NCBI GenBank assembly: GCA_025517525.1
Contig: JAOPJZ010000001.1
Coordinates: 434,001-498,000 of the forward strand
Length of the DNA stretch: 64,000 nucleotides
Direction of reading: 5' to 3'
Source of the DNA: Natronosalvus hydrolyticus
GTDB taxonomy: Archaea > Halobacteriota > Halobacteria > Halobacteriales > Natrialbaceae
The position numbers and the translations under genes are program-made. The notes beneath the pieces are model-generated. The model searched no databases and was not told the origin of the DNA. It saw only the letters and a program-made list of their open reading frames with translations. Of this stretch, positions 55,959 through 64,000 are shown piece after piece (the first letter of the stretch is position 1; every line of letters begins with the position of its first letter).

Positions 55959-57536
55959 TTATTCGGCGGCGATGACGTCGTCGATACGGACGATCATCGT
56001 CGCGGCTTCGGTGGCACTTTCGACAGCTTCGCGTTTGACGTCGGCGGGGTCGACGACGCCGTATTCGACTGGGTCGTCGATGGTGACGGTTTCGCCGTCG
56101 GTGATGAGTCCGGCACGACCCTCAGCTTCGTGGGCTGCTCGCAGGTCGACCAGCGAGTCGATTGGGTCCTGTCCGGTGTTGCCGGCGAGCGTCCGTGGGA
56201 TGATGTCCATGGCGTCGGCGAACGCCGTCACGGCGAGCTGTTTCCGGCCTTCGATACCGGCGGCAGCCGAGCGCACGTGGTCGGCGATAGCGATTTCGGT
56301 TGCGCCAGCACCGGGCACGACCTCACCGCTCTCGAGGGCGGTCGAGGCGACGTCGAGTGCGTCACCGATGGCGCGCTCGAGTTCGTCGGCGACGTGGTCG
56401 GTTCCGCCACGAACGAAGACGGTGACGGCTTCGGCGGCAGCACCGCCTTCGACGAACGCGAGTTCGTCGTCGCCGTAGGCTTCACTGCGGACGCGGTCGG
56501 CGTGACCGAACTCTTCTTCCGTGAGGTCTTCGAGCGCACCGACACGTCGGGCACCGGTGGCATTGGCGACTTTGCGGGCTTTCTTGTTGCTGATGTCGTC
56601 GAAGGTCAGGATTCCTTCGCTGGCGAGCAGCGAGGCGACGCGGTCGTCGACGCTGTCGGTGGTAAAGAGCACGTCGACGCCGCTGTCGATGACGTCCTGG
56701 GCGTACTGGCGGAGTTCGGCCTCTTCGTGGTCGAGGGCGGCGGTGAGCTGGTCCATGGAGTCGATGGAGTACTCCGCGTCGACCTCGCCGGTGCGGACGC
56801 CGAGTTCGACGTCGAGAATACCGATTGAGGCGTCTTCGACGACGGTTGGCATCTCGTCGTGGGCCGGCTCTTCGTCGATGATGATCCCGGAGACCAGTTC
56901 GGTCGCACTCGAGGAAGCGCCGACCTGGGTGTGGACCTCGATGTTGTCTCGGGCGACGCCCTCGTCGCTGTCGACGTGGCGGACGGCTTCGACGACAGTC
57001 TCTGCCAGGACTTCGGGTGTGAGTCCACCGGTGCCCTTGCCAGTCATACTGGATTCGGCGACCTGGACGAGCAGTTCGTCGTCGACTTCGACGCTGAGTA
57101 CCTGTTCGTCGATGGCTTCGAGGGCGATGCGAGCAGCCTCGTGGTAGCCTTCGACGATCGTCGTCGCGTGGACGTCCTGTTCGATGAGATCCTCGGCTTC
57201 GGCGAGCAGTGTTCCGGAGAGAACCGAGGCCGTCGTCGTCCCGTCACCGACCTCGTCCTCCTGGGACTCGGCGACTTCGACGATCATCTGGGCGGCCGGA
57301 TGTTCGATATCCATCTCGTTGAGGATGGTCGCACCGTCGTTCGTGATGACGACGTTCCCGCTCGAGTCGACGAGCATTTTGTCCATCCCTCGCGGGCCGA
57401 GTGTCGTCCGTACGGCTTCGGAGACCGCTTTGCCGGCCATGATGTTGGACGACTGGGCATCCCGCCCCTGGGTTCGCTTGCTATCCTCGCTCAGAATGAA
57501 CATAGGCTGTCCGCCCATGCGTCGCTGTTGTGCCAT
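55959..57536 (-). CDS. ths: Thermosome (group II chaperonin) subunit without GGM tail
   Basis: The 525-residue product starts at [15 protein letters not shown]-binding motifs are [24 protein letters not shown] and VVPGAGATE. The C-terminus ends at RIDDVIAAE and lacks the Gly/Met-rich (GGM) tail that closes most archaeal subunits. In Haloferax the third subunit, CCT3, lacks this tail, so this may be that paralogue. It folds proteins as a hetero-oligomeric double ring. The open frame extends 49 codons upstream with no family similarity. Confidence 0.95.
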   Translation of the reverse strand: MAQQRRMGGQPMFILSEDSKRTQGRDAQSSNIMAGKAVSEAVRTTLGPRGMDKMLVDSSGNVVITNDGATILNEMDIEHPAAQMIVEVAESQEDEVGDGTTTASVLSGTLLAEAEDLIEQDVHATTIVEGYHEAARIALEAIDEQVLSVEVDDELLVQVAESSMTGKGTGGLTPEVLAETVVEAVRHVDSDEGVARDNIEVHTQVGASSSATELVSGIIIDEEPAHDEMPTVVEDASIGILDVELGVRTGEVDAEYSIDSMDQLTAALDHEEAELRQYAQDVIDSGVDVLFTTDSVDDRVASLLASEGILTFDDISNKKARKVANATGARRVGALEDLTEEEFGHADRVRSEAYGDDELAFVEGGAAAEAVTVFVRGGTDHVADELERAIGDALDVASTALESGEVVPGAGATEIAIADHVRSAAAGIEGRKQLAVTAFADAMDIIPRTLAGNTGQDPIDSLVDLRAAHEAEGRAGLITDGETVTIDDPVEYGVVDPADVKREAVESATEAATMIVRIDDVIAAE

Positions 57537-57731
57537 ATATGATTCCTCATTACTTGTATCGTCAGCACTTCTATAAAACTGTTTCGGTGGCACCTCGCTC
57601 CCCTCTGGCGATTCGTATGTGAACGGTAGACACACGGACGGGTCGCCACTCAACGGATGGAACTCTCTCGGGAAATAGACCACTTCACCGGTAACTAATT
57701 ATCAGATTACGCACGCGAAGCCGATAGACCA

Positions 57732-58580
57732 ATGACCTCCGAGCAACGAACGCCAGAACGAATGCTCGAGCTAGAACACGAGTTCCGGGTCGTCGACGTG
57801 CACGCTCGCCTGCAGACGGGTGCGGCCACACCGGCAGGCACGACCCCGCTCCAGCCAGACCGCCTCGAGCGCGAGATGCATCAGGCCGGTATCGTTCGCT
57901 CTGTCGTCTTTCCGCCCGTGTCGCCGGAAACGAGCTACGTGGCGGCGAACAATGGGGTAGCCCGCCATAGCGTCGAGCGGCCGTTTATCGCTTTCGCCCG
58001 AATCAACGGAGTCGAAGAACCGACGACCAACGCTGGCAGCCGGTTTCGCAACGCGTTCAGCCGCCAGCAGTCCCATCACACGACGCCCGAAGACGTCGAA
58101 CAGTACGCCTACGACGACCGATTTCACGGGTTCGTCCTCGATCCGGCTGCCGATGGACTACCCACCGACGACGTCCTCGATGTCCTCGAAGACGTTTCGC
58201 TCCCCTTGATTGTGAGCGGTGGCGACGGCGCACCGTCAGCCGTACTCGCCGACAGGCTGTTCGACCGCTCGTTTCCCGTCATCGTCTCACACTTCGGCGG
58301 GCATCCACTCAACCGCAAGCAGATGCACGAAACTATCGATCGACTCGAGGGAACCGAGGACTGCTATCTCGAGACCAGCGCCGTCCGGTATCGCGACGTT
58401 CTCGAGCGCGCCTTGCTCGAACACCCCGATAGAGTCTTTTTCGGTAGCGGTGTTCCTGACTGCCATCCGAACGTTGCCATCATGGAAATTCTCACGCTCG
58501 ACGTCTCTGCAGACAAACTCCGTCGTGCCTTTTCGAAAAACGCCTGCCGGGTAGTCGAGGGCCTCGGGCCCCAGTGGTGA
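57732..58580 (+). CDS. Amidohydrolase-like TIM-barrel protein with altered metal motif
   Basis: The 282-residue product has the amidohydrolase layout: VVDVHARL at strand 1, PFIAFARINGVE, FHGFVLDPAADG, PLIVSGGDG, PVIVSHFGGH and, near the end, RVFFGSGVPDCHP. The first motif reads VHAR, where the family has HxH (as in DAHVH/DxHxH). Thus one of the two strand-1 His ligands is missing, and metal binding may be altered or lost. It is divergent from the thermosome gene. Substrate is unknown. Confidence 0.82.
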   Translation: MTSEQRTPERMLELEHEFRVVDVHARLQTGAATPAGTTPLQPDRLEREMHQAGIVRSVVFPPVSPETSYVAANNGVARHSVERPFIAFARINGVEEPTTNAGSRFRNAFSRQQSHHTTPEDVEQYAYDDRFHGFVLDPAADGLPTDDVLDVLEDVSLPLIVSGGDGAPSAVLADRLFDRSFPVIVSHFGGHPLNRKQMHETIDRLEGTEDCYLETSAVRYRDVLERALLEHPDRVFFGSGVPDCHPNVAIMEILTLDVSADKLRRAFSKNACRVVEGLGPQW

Positions 58581-58677
58581 GCGCTCGAGTGGGTGAATCA
58601 CCCGCACGGTACTTCTGTCGCCGGCGCTTCCGACCCATCTCCGGAACACGTGCACTCGTCACGAGCGTGAATCTGCG

Positions 58678-58905
58678 TTACCGATTGAACTGTATGAGCG
58701 CCGCCCCCGACAACCCGACCATGAGAGCGCCCCAGACCAACCATACCCAGACGGATTCCAGTTGGTACACCACCCACAGCGAGAGCGAAAACACCAGAGC
58801 TAACCCAATCGTTGCCCCCCACTCGTTCATTACTCGAGGGTCGTGTTCCGGATACAAACGGGTTTCTTTCCGTTCGGGGACACCCGTCGATTCGTTCGAG
58901 AACAT
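58678..58905 (-). CDS. Small two-TM protein
   Basis: The 75-residue product (from MFSNESTGVPERK) has a charged N-terminus and two membrane segments (about 33-50 and 54-72: WVWLVWGALMVGLSGAAL). The frame is open further upstream but a start at 58905 gives a sensible protein. It has no known motif. It is divergent from the M42 peptidase gene by 73 bp. Confidence 0.7.
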   Translation of the reverse strand: MFSNESTGVPERKETRLYPEHDPRVMNEWGATIGLALVFSLSLWVVYQLESVWVWLVWGALMVGLSGAALIQFNR

Positions 58906-58978
58906 CCGTCGATTCCAGTAGCCGGCACAGGCACCCGTTTCCCACGGACTTATACTGGCGCCTTTCACACTTTTGACC

Positions 58979-60070
58979 ATGGCAGATTCCGAAACTGGTG
59001 CGAATGGGGAGCTTTCGTTCGACCTCGAGTTACTGACCGAACTCACCGAAACCAGCGGCGTTCCGGGCTACGAAGACCGTATCCGAGCGCTCGTCCAGCA
59101 CGAGTTCGAGGACAGTGTCGACCGCGTGCGGACGGACGCGATGGGCAACGTCGTCGGCACGCTCGAAGGTGACAGCGACTATTCGGTCGCCGTCGCCGCC
59201 CACATGGACGAGATCGGGTTCATGGTCAAACACATCACCGGCGAAGACGACGCCATGGGCTTTCTCCAGCTCGATGCGCTCGGCGGCTGGGACGCCCGCG
59301 TCCTGAAAGCCCAGCGGGTAACGATCCACACCGACGATGGCGACCTGCCGGGCATCATCGGCTCACCGCCACCCCACACACTCAGCGAGGAAGAACGCTC
59401 GAAGACGCCCGAAGTCGAAGACATCTACGTCGATACCGGGCTGCCAACCGAGGAACTCGAGGAGCGAGTATCCCTCGGCGATCTCGTCACGATGGACCAG
59501 CGAACAGAACGTGTCGGGGAGACGGTCACGGGCAAAGCCCTCGACGACCGCATCTGTCTGTTCGCGATGCTCGAGGCCGCTCGTCGAATCGAAGACCCCG
59601 ACGTGACGATTCACTTCTGTGCAACCGTCCAGGAGGAAGTCGGTATCCGCGGCGCGAAAGCCCTCGGCGTCGATGTCGAGCCTGACCTGGCTATTGCGAT
59701 GGACGTCACCGTCGCCAACGACGTTCCTGGTTTCGATGCGAGCAAACACGTCACGACGCTCGGCGACGGAGCGGCGATCAAACTCAAAGACTCGAGCGTG
59801 ATCACCAGCCCGAAAGTTCACCGGCGACTCCGCGACGTTGCCGAGGAAGGTGATATCGACTACCAGATCGAGATTCTTCCGGCTGGTGGCACCGACACTG
59901 CCGGCTTCCAGAACACCGCAGGTGCGAAACCCGTCGGCGCGCTCTCTATTCCGACGCGCTATCTCCACACCGTGACCGAAACGGCCCACGTCGACGACGT
60001 GACGGCAACCATCGACCTGCTGACCGCGTTCCTCGAGAGCGAAACCGGCGAGCACGATTACACGTACTGA
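58979..60070 (+). CDS. M42-family metallo-aminopeptidase
   Basis: The 363-residue product has the M42 metal ligands: His in AAHMDEIGF, Asp in ALDDRICL, Glu pair in QEEVGIRGA, Asp in IAMDVTVAND and His in TRYLHTVTE. The catalytic Glu is part of QEE. M42 enzymes form 12-subunit tetrahedral particles and trim short peptides made by the proteasome. SGVPGYEDRIR is the usual N-terminal block. It starts at ATG with a poor SD. Confidence 0.94.
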   Translation: MADSETGANGELSFDLELLTELTETSGVPGYEDRIRALVQHEFEDSVDRVRTDAMGNVVGTLEGDSDYSVAVAAHMDEIGFMVKHITGEDDAMGFLQLDALGGWDARVLKAQRVTIHTDDGDLPGIIGSPPPHTLSEEERSKTPEVEDIYVDTGLPTEELEERVSLGDLVTMDQRTERVGETVTGKALDDRICLFAMLEAARRIEDPDVTIHFCATVQEEVGIRGAKALGVDVEPDLAIAMDVTVANDVPGFDASKHVTTLGDGAAIKLKDSSVITSPKVHRRLRDVAEEGDIDYQIEILPAGGTDTAGFQNTAGAKPVGALSIPTRYLHTVTETAHVDDVTATIDLLTAFLESETGEHDYTY

Positions 60071-60141
60071 GAGGGACCGTTCTCGAGCCGAACCCGCCGG
60101 CTTACCGATTGCTGCAATCAGACTGCCCTCCCTTGGATTCG

Positions 60142-60196
60142 AATAATAGAGTAATATACTATTATTGGACAATTAATTAGATAGGGTATTAATACC
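60142..60196. promoter_or_regulatory. AT-rich block with inverted repeat and perfect palindrome
   Basis: AATAATAG (60142-60149) pairs with CTATTATT (60159-60166). GGTATTAATACC (60185-60196) is a perfect 12-bp palindrome. They lie about 160-215 bp before the halocyanin gene, in a gap (60071-60356) with no gene. They could be regulator sites, or an AT-rich unwinding element. Confidence 0.5.
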
Positions 60197-60356
60197 AATT
60201 GAGTATATTCTCGATAGTCTTGTCCCTGAAGCCGGTACTGTGGATGATTCATTGCTCGAGTCCTGTTTTACACTGCAGGCGACCGGTAGAAATCAACGTT
60301 GATCCTCGAGCGGACGAACCGAAGATTTCAGTACCGCCCATTGCTAAGCCACGAGC

Positions 60357-60926
60357 ATGAAGCAATTCGAGGAGGACGAACCGCTTTCACGTCGGCTCTT
60401 TCTCGCTGGCGCTGCGGGAACGGCGGTCGCGGCCGGTGCAACAGCGACGGGGATGGCTCAGGAAGACGAAGAAGATGAAGCCGAAAACGGTGACGATGCC
60501 CCCGCCGGCGGGGGAACCGAATTCGTCGAAGTTGGCGACAACTACTACGAACCGGAAAACCTTGCCATCGAACCGGGCACGACCGTCGTCTGGGAGTGGG
60601 TCGGCGTCGCCGATCACAACATCAACCCGAGTGACCAGCCCGACGGCGCAGACTGGGAGGGCCACCCAGATCTCAAGGCCGACGGCGACTACGAGTATAC
60701 CTTTACTGAAGAGGGAACGTACGAATACGTCTGTGACCCTCACGTTGGCGTCGGTATGGTCGGGTCGATCGAAGTTGCCGAGGGTGCAAGCGCTGCCCCG
60801 GAAGGGCCAGCACAGCTCGTTCCAGATGCGGCGTGGACACTCATCGTCGCGACCGTCGCGGGCATGGTTTCGACGCTCTCGCTCGTCTACTTCTTCATGC
60901 GCTACGGCGGCAAGCCTGCTGAGTAA
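60357..60926 (+). CDS. Halocyanin-like blue copper protein with C-terminal membrane anchor
   Basis: The 189-residue product has a Tat signal (SRRLFLAGAAGTAVAAG) and an Ala cleavage region, then an acidic linker. The plastocyanin domain (about 55-140) has the copper ligands His in VADHNI, Cys and His in YVCDPHVGVGM, and Met after it. A membrane helix (about 160-182, LIVATVAGMVSTLSLVYFFM) ends the protein. Typical halocyanin is lipid-anchored at the N-terminus; this one seems anchored at the C-terminus. It carries electrons outside the cell membrane. Confidence 0.92.
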   Translation: MKQFEEDEPLSRRLFLAGAAGTAVAAGATATGMAQEDEEDEAENGDDAPAGGGTEFVEVGDNYYEPENLAIEPGTTVVWEWVGVADHNINPSDQPDGADWEGHPDLKADGDYEYTFTEEGTYEYVCDPHVGVGMVGSIEVAEGASAAPEGPAQLVPDAAWTLIVATVAGMVSTLSLVYFFMRYGGKPAE

Positions 60927-61035
60927 TCACTACGCGTTCCCCGATTATCGGGGATATACAGGACCGTCGAAGTCCGCTCTGGAGCGAGCCATTGCCGTAC
61001 GGACGTTCGGTGGCTCGAGAACCTGTCTACGTTGA

Positions 61036-61101
61036 CGCTGTCTCGTGACCACGCCAGTGGTGTCGTTGCGCTGTCTCGTGACCACGCCAGTGGTGTCGTT
61101 G
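61036..61101. repeat. Two exact 33-bp tandem repeats
   Basis: CGCTGTCTCGTGACCACGCC plus AGTGGTGTCGTTG occurs at 61036-61068 and 61069-61101 without change. CCAC/GTGG inside it can form a small hairpin. It lies in a 326-bp gap (60927-61252) with no credible gene. Confidence 0.9.
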
Positions 61102-61252
61102 CCTCGAGGTCCCGCCGACAGTGGCGTTGTCTCGAGACGGTGAATACGCGACGGACCATCCGGCCTTTCAAAAAACACTCGACAGAGTGGGGCCCCTCCC
61201 TCCGTCCACGGTTTGTGACCGGATACCCCTGTTCTCGCTTCCCTAATCGCAA

Positions 61253-61774
61253 TTACGGCATCTCGTGTACCGTCAGTTCCACCGACCGCTGTGTTCCCTC
61301 GATGTCGGCGACCAGCCGTTCGACGACGCGTCGCGCTTCCTCCATGAGCCGTGGGCGGAGTTTGTCGATCACCCAGCCCATCGAAACGAACCGTGGCAGC
61401 GACACCAAGTCAGAATCGGCCGAATGTGGGTCGTAGACGGCCTCGAAGTAGATTCGACTGGCCGTTTCTGCTGTCGACGGTGCACTCTCAGGTTCCGGGA
61501 CGACGCGCCATTCGCCCGCCGCGTCGATATCCTTGATGAGTTCCCACTCGAGGGAGGTTGGTGGGTTCACTGCCGTCACTTCCGAACGCGCTGTGTAGGA
61601 CAGTTTCCACCACGACAGGCGTAATCCGTATCTGGTTCCAGGGCCGCCATCGCCGTCGACAGTGACCGCGTCGAGGTGTTTGGCATAGCGCGGATAGTTC
61701 GAAAACGATTGCAAGTACGGAAACACCGTTTCGGGGTCACGATAGACGACCGTACTCACCAGGATTCGGTCCAC
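61253..61774 (-). CDS. SRPBCC-family (START-like) protein
   Basis: The 173-residue product starts at GTG (MDRILVSTVV). It has the typical polyketide-cyclase/dehydrase layout: VVYRDPETVFPYLQSFSNYPRYAKHLDAV, then SYTARSEVTAVNPPTSLEWEL and a C-terminal helix (MEEARRVVERLVADIEG). Such proteins bind hydrophobic ligands in a deep cavity. Haloarchaea have many, and the ligand is unknown. It is divergent from the flavoprotein gene at 61943. Confidence 0.87.
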   Translation of the reverse strand: MDRILVSTVVYRDPETVFPYLQSFSNYPRYAKHLDAVTVDGDGGPGTRYGLRLSWWKLSYTARSEVTAVNPPTSLEWELIKDIDAAGEWRVVPEPESAPSTAETASRIYFEAVYDPHSADSDLVSLPRFVSMGWVIDKLRPRLMEEARRVVERLVADIEGTQRSVELTVHEMP

Positions 61775-61942
61775 ACCCCTGATAGGAACATCGGGGACCT
61801 AAACGTTATCCTCGTGAGCGATGGGGTGGCGACACTCGAGCAGTGTAATTGACCGATGTTCGAGCGGCGCGCACCGTTCGCTTGAACACGGACGTTCAGG
61901 CGTCTCCGCAGATATTTGTACCGGCTACACGGATCATACTGT

Positions 61943-62686
61943 ATGCGCGATGTACTCATTGTAGGTGGCGGCGTCGCCGGTCTCGCCGCCTCGATTTTCA
62001 CCGCCCGTGCAGGTCTCGATACCCTCGTCGTCGACGGCGGGGAGTCGATCCTCGCGCGCAACGCACACCTCGAGAACTATCCCGGCTTTCCCGATGGGGT
62101 CGACGCACGCCGGTACCTGACGCTCGTGAGCGACCAGGCCCGAAACGCGGGCGCGACTCTCGAGTTGGGCCGCGTCACCGAGATAACCGACAACGAATCA
62201 GATGCTGAGGCGAGTGGCTTCCACGTATGGACAAAAAAGGACGGTGGGACCCCACTCGAGGCACGCCGAGTGATTGCGGCGTCCTGGCCCGACAGCGAAT
62301 ACCTCCTGTCGCTCGAGGTCGATCGAGAACAGCGCGGCAGCAAGCACATGGTCTCGGTCGACGGAGGCGGGAGAACGAGCGTCGACGGGGTCTATGCCGC
62401 CGGCCGACTCGCGGGCCAGCCACACCAGAGCATCGTCGCTGCTGGCCACGGCGCAACGGTCGCCCTTGCGGTCATCCACGACTCGGAGGTCGCGTTCTAC
62501 CACGACTGGGTTACACCGGAGGGCTACTTCACCGACCGCGACCGCGAGGTGCCACCGGGCTGCGAGGAAATCGACGATACTGAACGGCGAGAGCGAGACG
62601 AACAGGCCAGAAAGACGATGCTCGAGGCGTTCGCGGAACCGCTCGACGACGAGCCAACGATGCACCCGAGCGTGGCCCAAGAGTGA
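61943..62686 (+). CDS. Thioredoxin-reductase-like flavoprotein without CxxC
   Basis: The 247-residue product starts at MRDVLIVGGGVAGLAAS (FAD site). It has LENYPGFPDGV, typical of the TrxR fold, and a C-terminal VDGVYAAGRLAGQPHQSIVAAGHGATVA. The redox-active CxxC and the second NAD(P)H-binding GxGxxA domain of real thioredoxin reductases are absent, and the chain is about 60 residues shorter. So it may be an FAD-dependent oxidoreductase that works with another electron donor. The acidic C-terminal tail is unusual. Confidence 0.85.
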   Translation: MRDVLIVGGGVAGLAASIFTARAGLDTLVVDGGESILARNAHLENYPGFPDGVDARRYLTLVSDQARNAGATLELGRVTEITDNESDAEASGFHVWTKKDGGTPLEARRVIAASWPDSEYLLSLEVDREQRGSKHMVSVDGGGRTSVDGVYAAGRLAGQPHQSIVAAGHGATVALAVIHDSEVAFYHDWVTPEGYFTDRDREVPPGCEEIDDTERRERDEQARKTMLEAFAEPLDDEPTMHPSVAQE

Positions 62687-62763
62687 TCGATACATCGGAT
62701 TTGTTGTCGTGGTCAGTGACGGACCAGGTCGGTCTCTGATCGGAACTCAATGACAACAGTCCC

Positions 62764-62807
62764 TACCGGGCGACCATACCCATCCTACCAGGCGACTATA
62801 CCCATAC
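62764..62807. repeat. Two near-identical 22-bp repeats upstream of coaBC
   Basis: TACCGGGCGACCATACCCAT (62764) and TACCAGGCGACTATACCCAT (62786) are spaced 22 bp and differ at two positions. They lie 35-80 bp before the coaBC start and may be a regulator site. Confidence 0.5.
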
Positions 62808-62841
62808 CCATTTTAGCCCTGCGTGCGAAACCCAATCGAGA

Positions 62842-64000
62842 ATGCTCGAGGGAGTCAACGTCGCACTCGGGGTGTCGGGATCGATTGCCGCCGTCAAAAC
62901 CGTCGAACTCGCCCACGAGTTGCGGCGCCAGGGTGCAACTGTTCGGGCCGTGATGAGCCCCAGTTCCCAGCACATCATCCATCCGTGGTCGCTGGAGTTC
63001 GCGACCGAAAACGACGTTGTCACTGACATCACGGGCCGCGTCGAGCATGTCGAACTCTGTGGCTACGACGGGTGGGCCGACGTCTACCTGCTCGCACCGG
63101 CGACGGCGAACACCGTCGGCAAAATCGCACACGCCGTCGACGACACCCCCGTCACGACCGCCGCGACGACGGCCCTCGGCTCGGGAGTCCCCATCGTCAT
63201 CGCGCCCGCGATGCACGAACCCATGTACGACCATCCGGGCGTCCTCGAGGCCATCGAACGCGTCGAAGACTGGGGCGTTTCGTTCGTCGACCCGCGCGTC
63301 GAGGAGGGGAAGGCGAAAATCGCTTCCGAGGAAGCTATCGTTTGTGCAGTCGCGCGTGCGGCAGGCGAGCGCCCACTGGCGGGACGTCACGTCGTCGTCA
63401 CCAGCGGAGCGACGACGGAATCGATCGACCCCGTTCGGGTTCTTTCTAACCGGTCGTCCGGCAAAATGGGGCGAGCCGTCGCTCGCGCGTGTTACGTCCT
63501 CGGGGCAACTGTCACCCTGGTCCACGACGGCCCCGTGGTGCCCTACGCCACCGTTCGGCAGGTCGAAAGCGCCACGGAGATGCTCGAGGCGACCCTCGAG
63601 GCGGCCACCGGCGCTGACGTTCTCGTTTCAGCAGCCGCAATCGGTGACTACACGGTCGAGAAACACGAGGAAAAACTCCGGTCAGGCGAGACACGAACCC
63701 TCGAACTCGAGCCAACACCGAAGCTGCTCGATACGGTTCGTGCGGAACAGCCATCGTTGCCGATCGTTGGATTCAAAACCGAAACGAGCGGCGAGGACTC
63801 GAAGATGATCGAAGCCGCGCGGTCGCTCCTCGAGCGAGTCGATGCCGGGTTCGTCGTCGCCAACGATGCAAGTGTGATGGGAGCCGATCGGACGAGAGCG
63901 CTCCTGGTTCACGGAGAAACCGCTGCCGAGTTCGACGGTACCAAACAGGCTCTCGCCACCGAGATCGGCCGTTCGATTGCCGTTATGCTGGGCGAGGAAA
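62842..64000 (+). CDS. coaBC: CoaBC: phosphopantothenoylcysteine decarboxylase/phosphopantothenate-cysteine ligase (truncated by window)
   Basis: The frame runs from ATG 62842 to the end of the window without a stop (386 codons seen; typical total about 390-400). The flavoprotein half has LGVSGSIAAVKTVELAH, the APATANTVGKIAHAVDD block and the APAMHEPMYDHP motif. The ligase half begins at about 185 with VVVTSGATTESIDPVRVLSN, then RSSGKMGRAVARACY, AAAIGDYTVEK, PTPKLLDTVRA and GFKTE. It adds Cys to phosphopantothenate and decarboxylates it, the steps after pantoate kinase and phosphopantothenate synthetase, which are both in this window. Confidence 0.95.
   Translation, partial: MLEGVNVALGVSGSIAAVKTVELAHELRRQGATVRAVMSPSSQHIIHPWSLEFATENDVVTDITGRVEHVELCGYDGWADVYLLAPATANTVGKIAHAVDDTPVTTAATTALGSGVPIVIAPAMHEPMYDHPGVLEAIERVEDWGVSFVDPRVEEGKAKIASEEAIVCAVARAAGERPLAGRHVVVTSGATTESIDPVRVLSNRSSGKMGRAVARACYVLGATVTLVHDGPVVPYATVRQVESATEMLEATLEAATGADVLVSAAAIGDYTVEKHEEKLRSGETRTLELEPTPKLLDTVRAEQPSLPIVGFKTETSGEDSKMIEAARSLLERVDAGFVVANDASVMGADRTRALLVHGETAAEFDGTKQALATEIGRSIAVMLGEE

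Noticed and set aside
60945..61178. Minus-strand frame through the 33-bp repeat
   Set aside because: It only translates the repeat and has no support as a gene.
1..64000. CRISPR array, tRNA or rRNA genes
   Set aside because: All tandem repeats found (24, 26, 30, 33 bp) are short head-to-tail units without spacers. No cloverleaf-like T-arm sequence was seen in the gaps.

Overview
This is a chromosomal window from a halophilic archaeon (class Halobacteria). The evidence is an acidic proteome, high GC with many CTCGAG hexamers, Tat (RRxFL) signal peptides, halocyanin, LonB, a thermosome, type II 3-dehydroquinate synthase, geranylgeranylglyceryl phosphate synthase, and archaeal CoA genes. The gene mix resembles the Natrialbaceae, but I could not test that. 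No rRNA, tRNA, transposase, integrase or CRISPR array was seen.

Layout. Positions 0-9 kb hold an accessory surface cluster: five secreted DUF1102-type or related proteins, one decayed paralogue, a SipW-type (Ser/His) signal peptidase and a DUF5305 membrane protein. A DUF7344 membrane wHTH protein follows. Positions 9.5-20 kb carry housekeeping genes (aroB', GGGP synthase, aspS), a CARF-like regulator, a SprT-like protein, a Sir2 deacylase, and a cytochrome P450 divergent from a Bat-type regulator. The 3' end of aspS is followed by two diverged copies of its last 11 codons, each folding into a hairpin. Positions 20-33 kb hold pantoate kinase and phosphopantothenate synthetase, separated by a 958-residue protein with 13 tandem DUF1508/YegP-like units. 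Then come a flippase, Thi4, an epimerase, AlaX, an HD protein and a LysE exporter. Positions 33-44 kb hold a 1451-residue HEAT plus PQQ-propeller protein, topA, a membrane-anchored wHTH regulator with a Thr/Glu/Asp repeat ectodomain, and two convergent orphan Dpp-type permease genes. Positions 44-64 kb are mostly core genes: tyrS, a split YeeE/YedE pair, an AstE/AspA-like protein, an Ada/MGMT-like protein lacking its Cys, a CPBP protease, lonB, nadM, SAM hydroxide adenosyltransferase, HalOD1, thermosome, M42 peptidase, halocyanin, an SRPBCC protein, a flavoprotein and coaBC. The window edge cuts coaBC.

How the genes work together. Three steps of archaeal CoA synthesis lie here: pantoate kinase, phosphopantothenate synthetase and CoaBC. 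The sipW-DUF5305 operon probably processes or assembles the neighbouring DUF1102 exoproteins into a surface structure comparable to bacterial TasA/camelysin fibres; this is inference and is the best candidate for a little-described system. Several genes look like cell-surface or one-component regulation.
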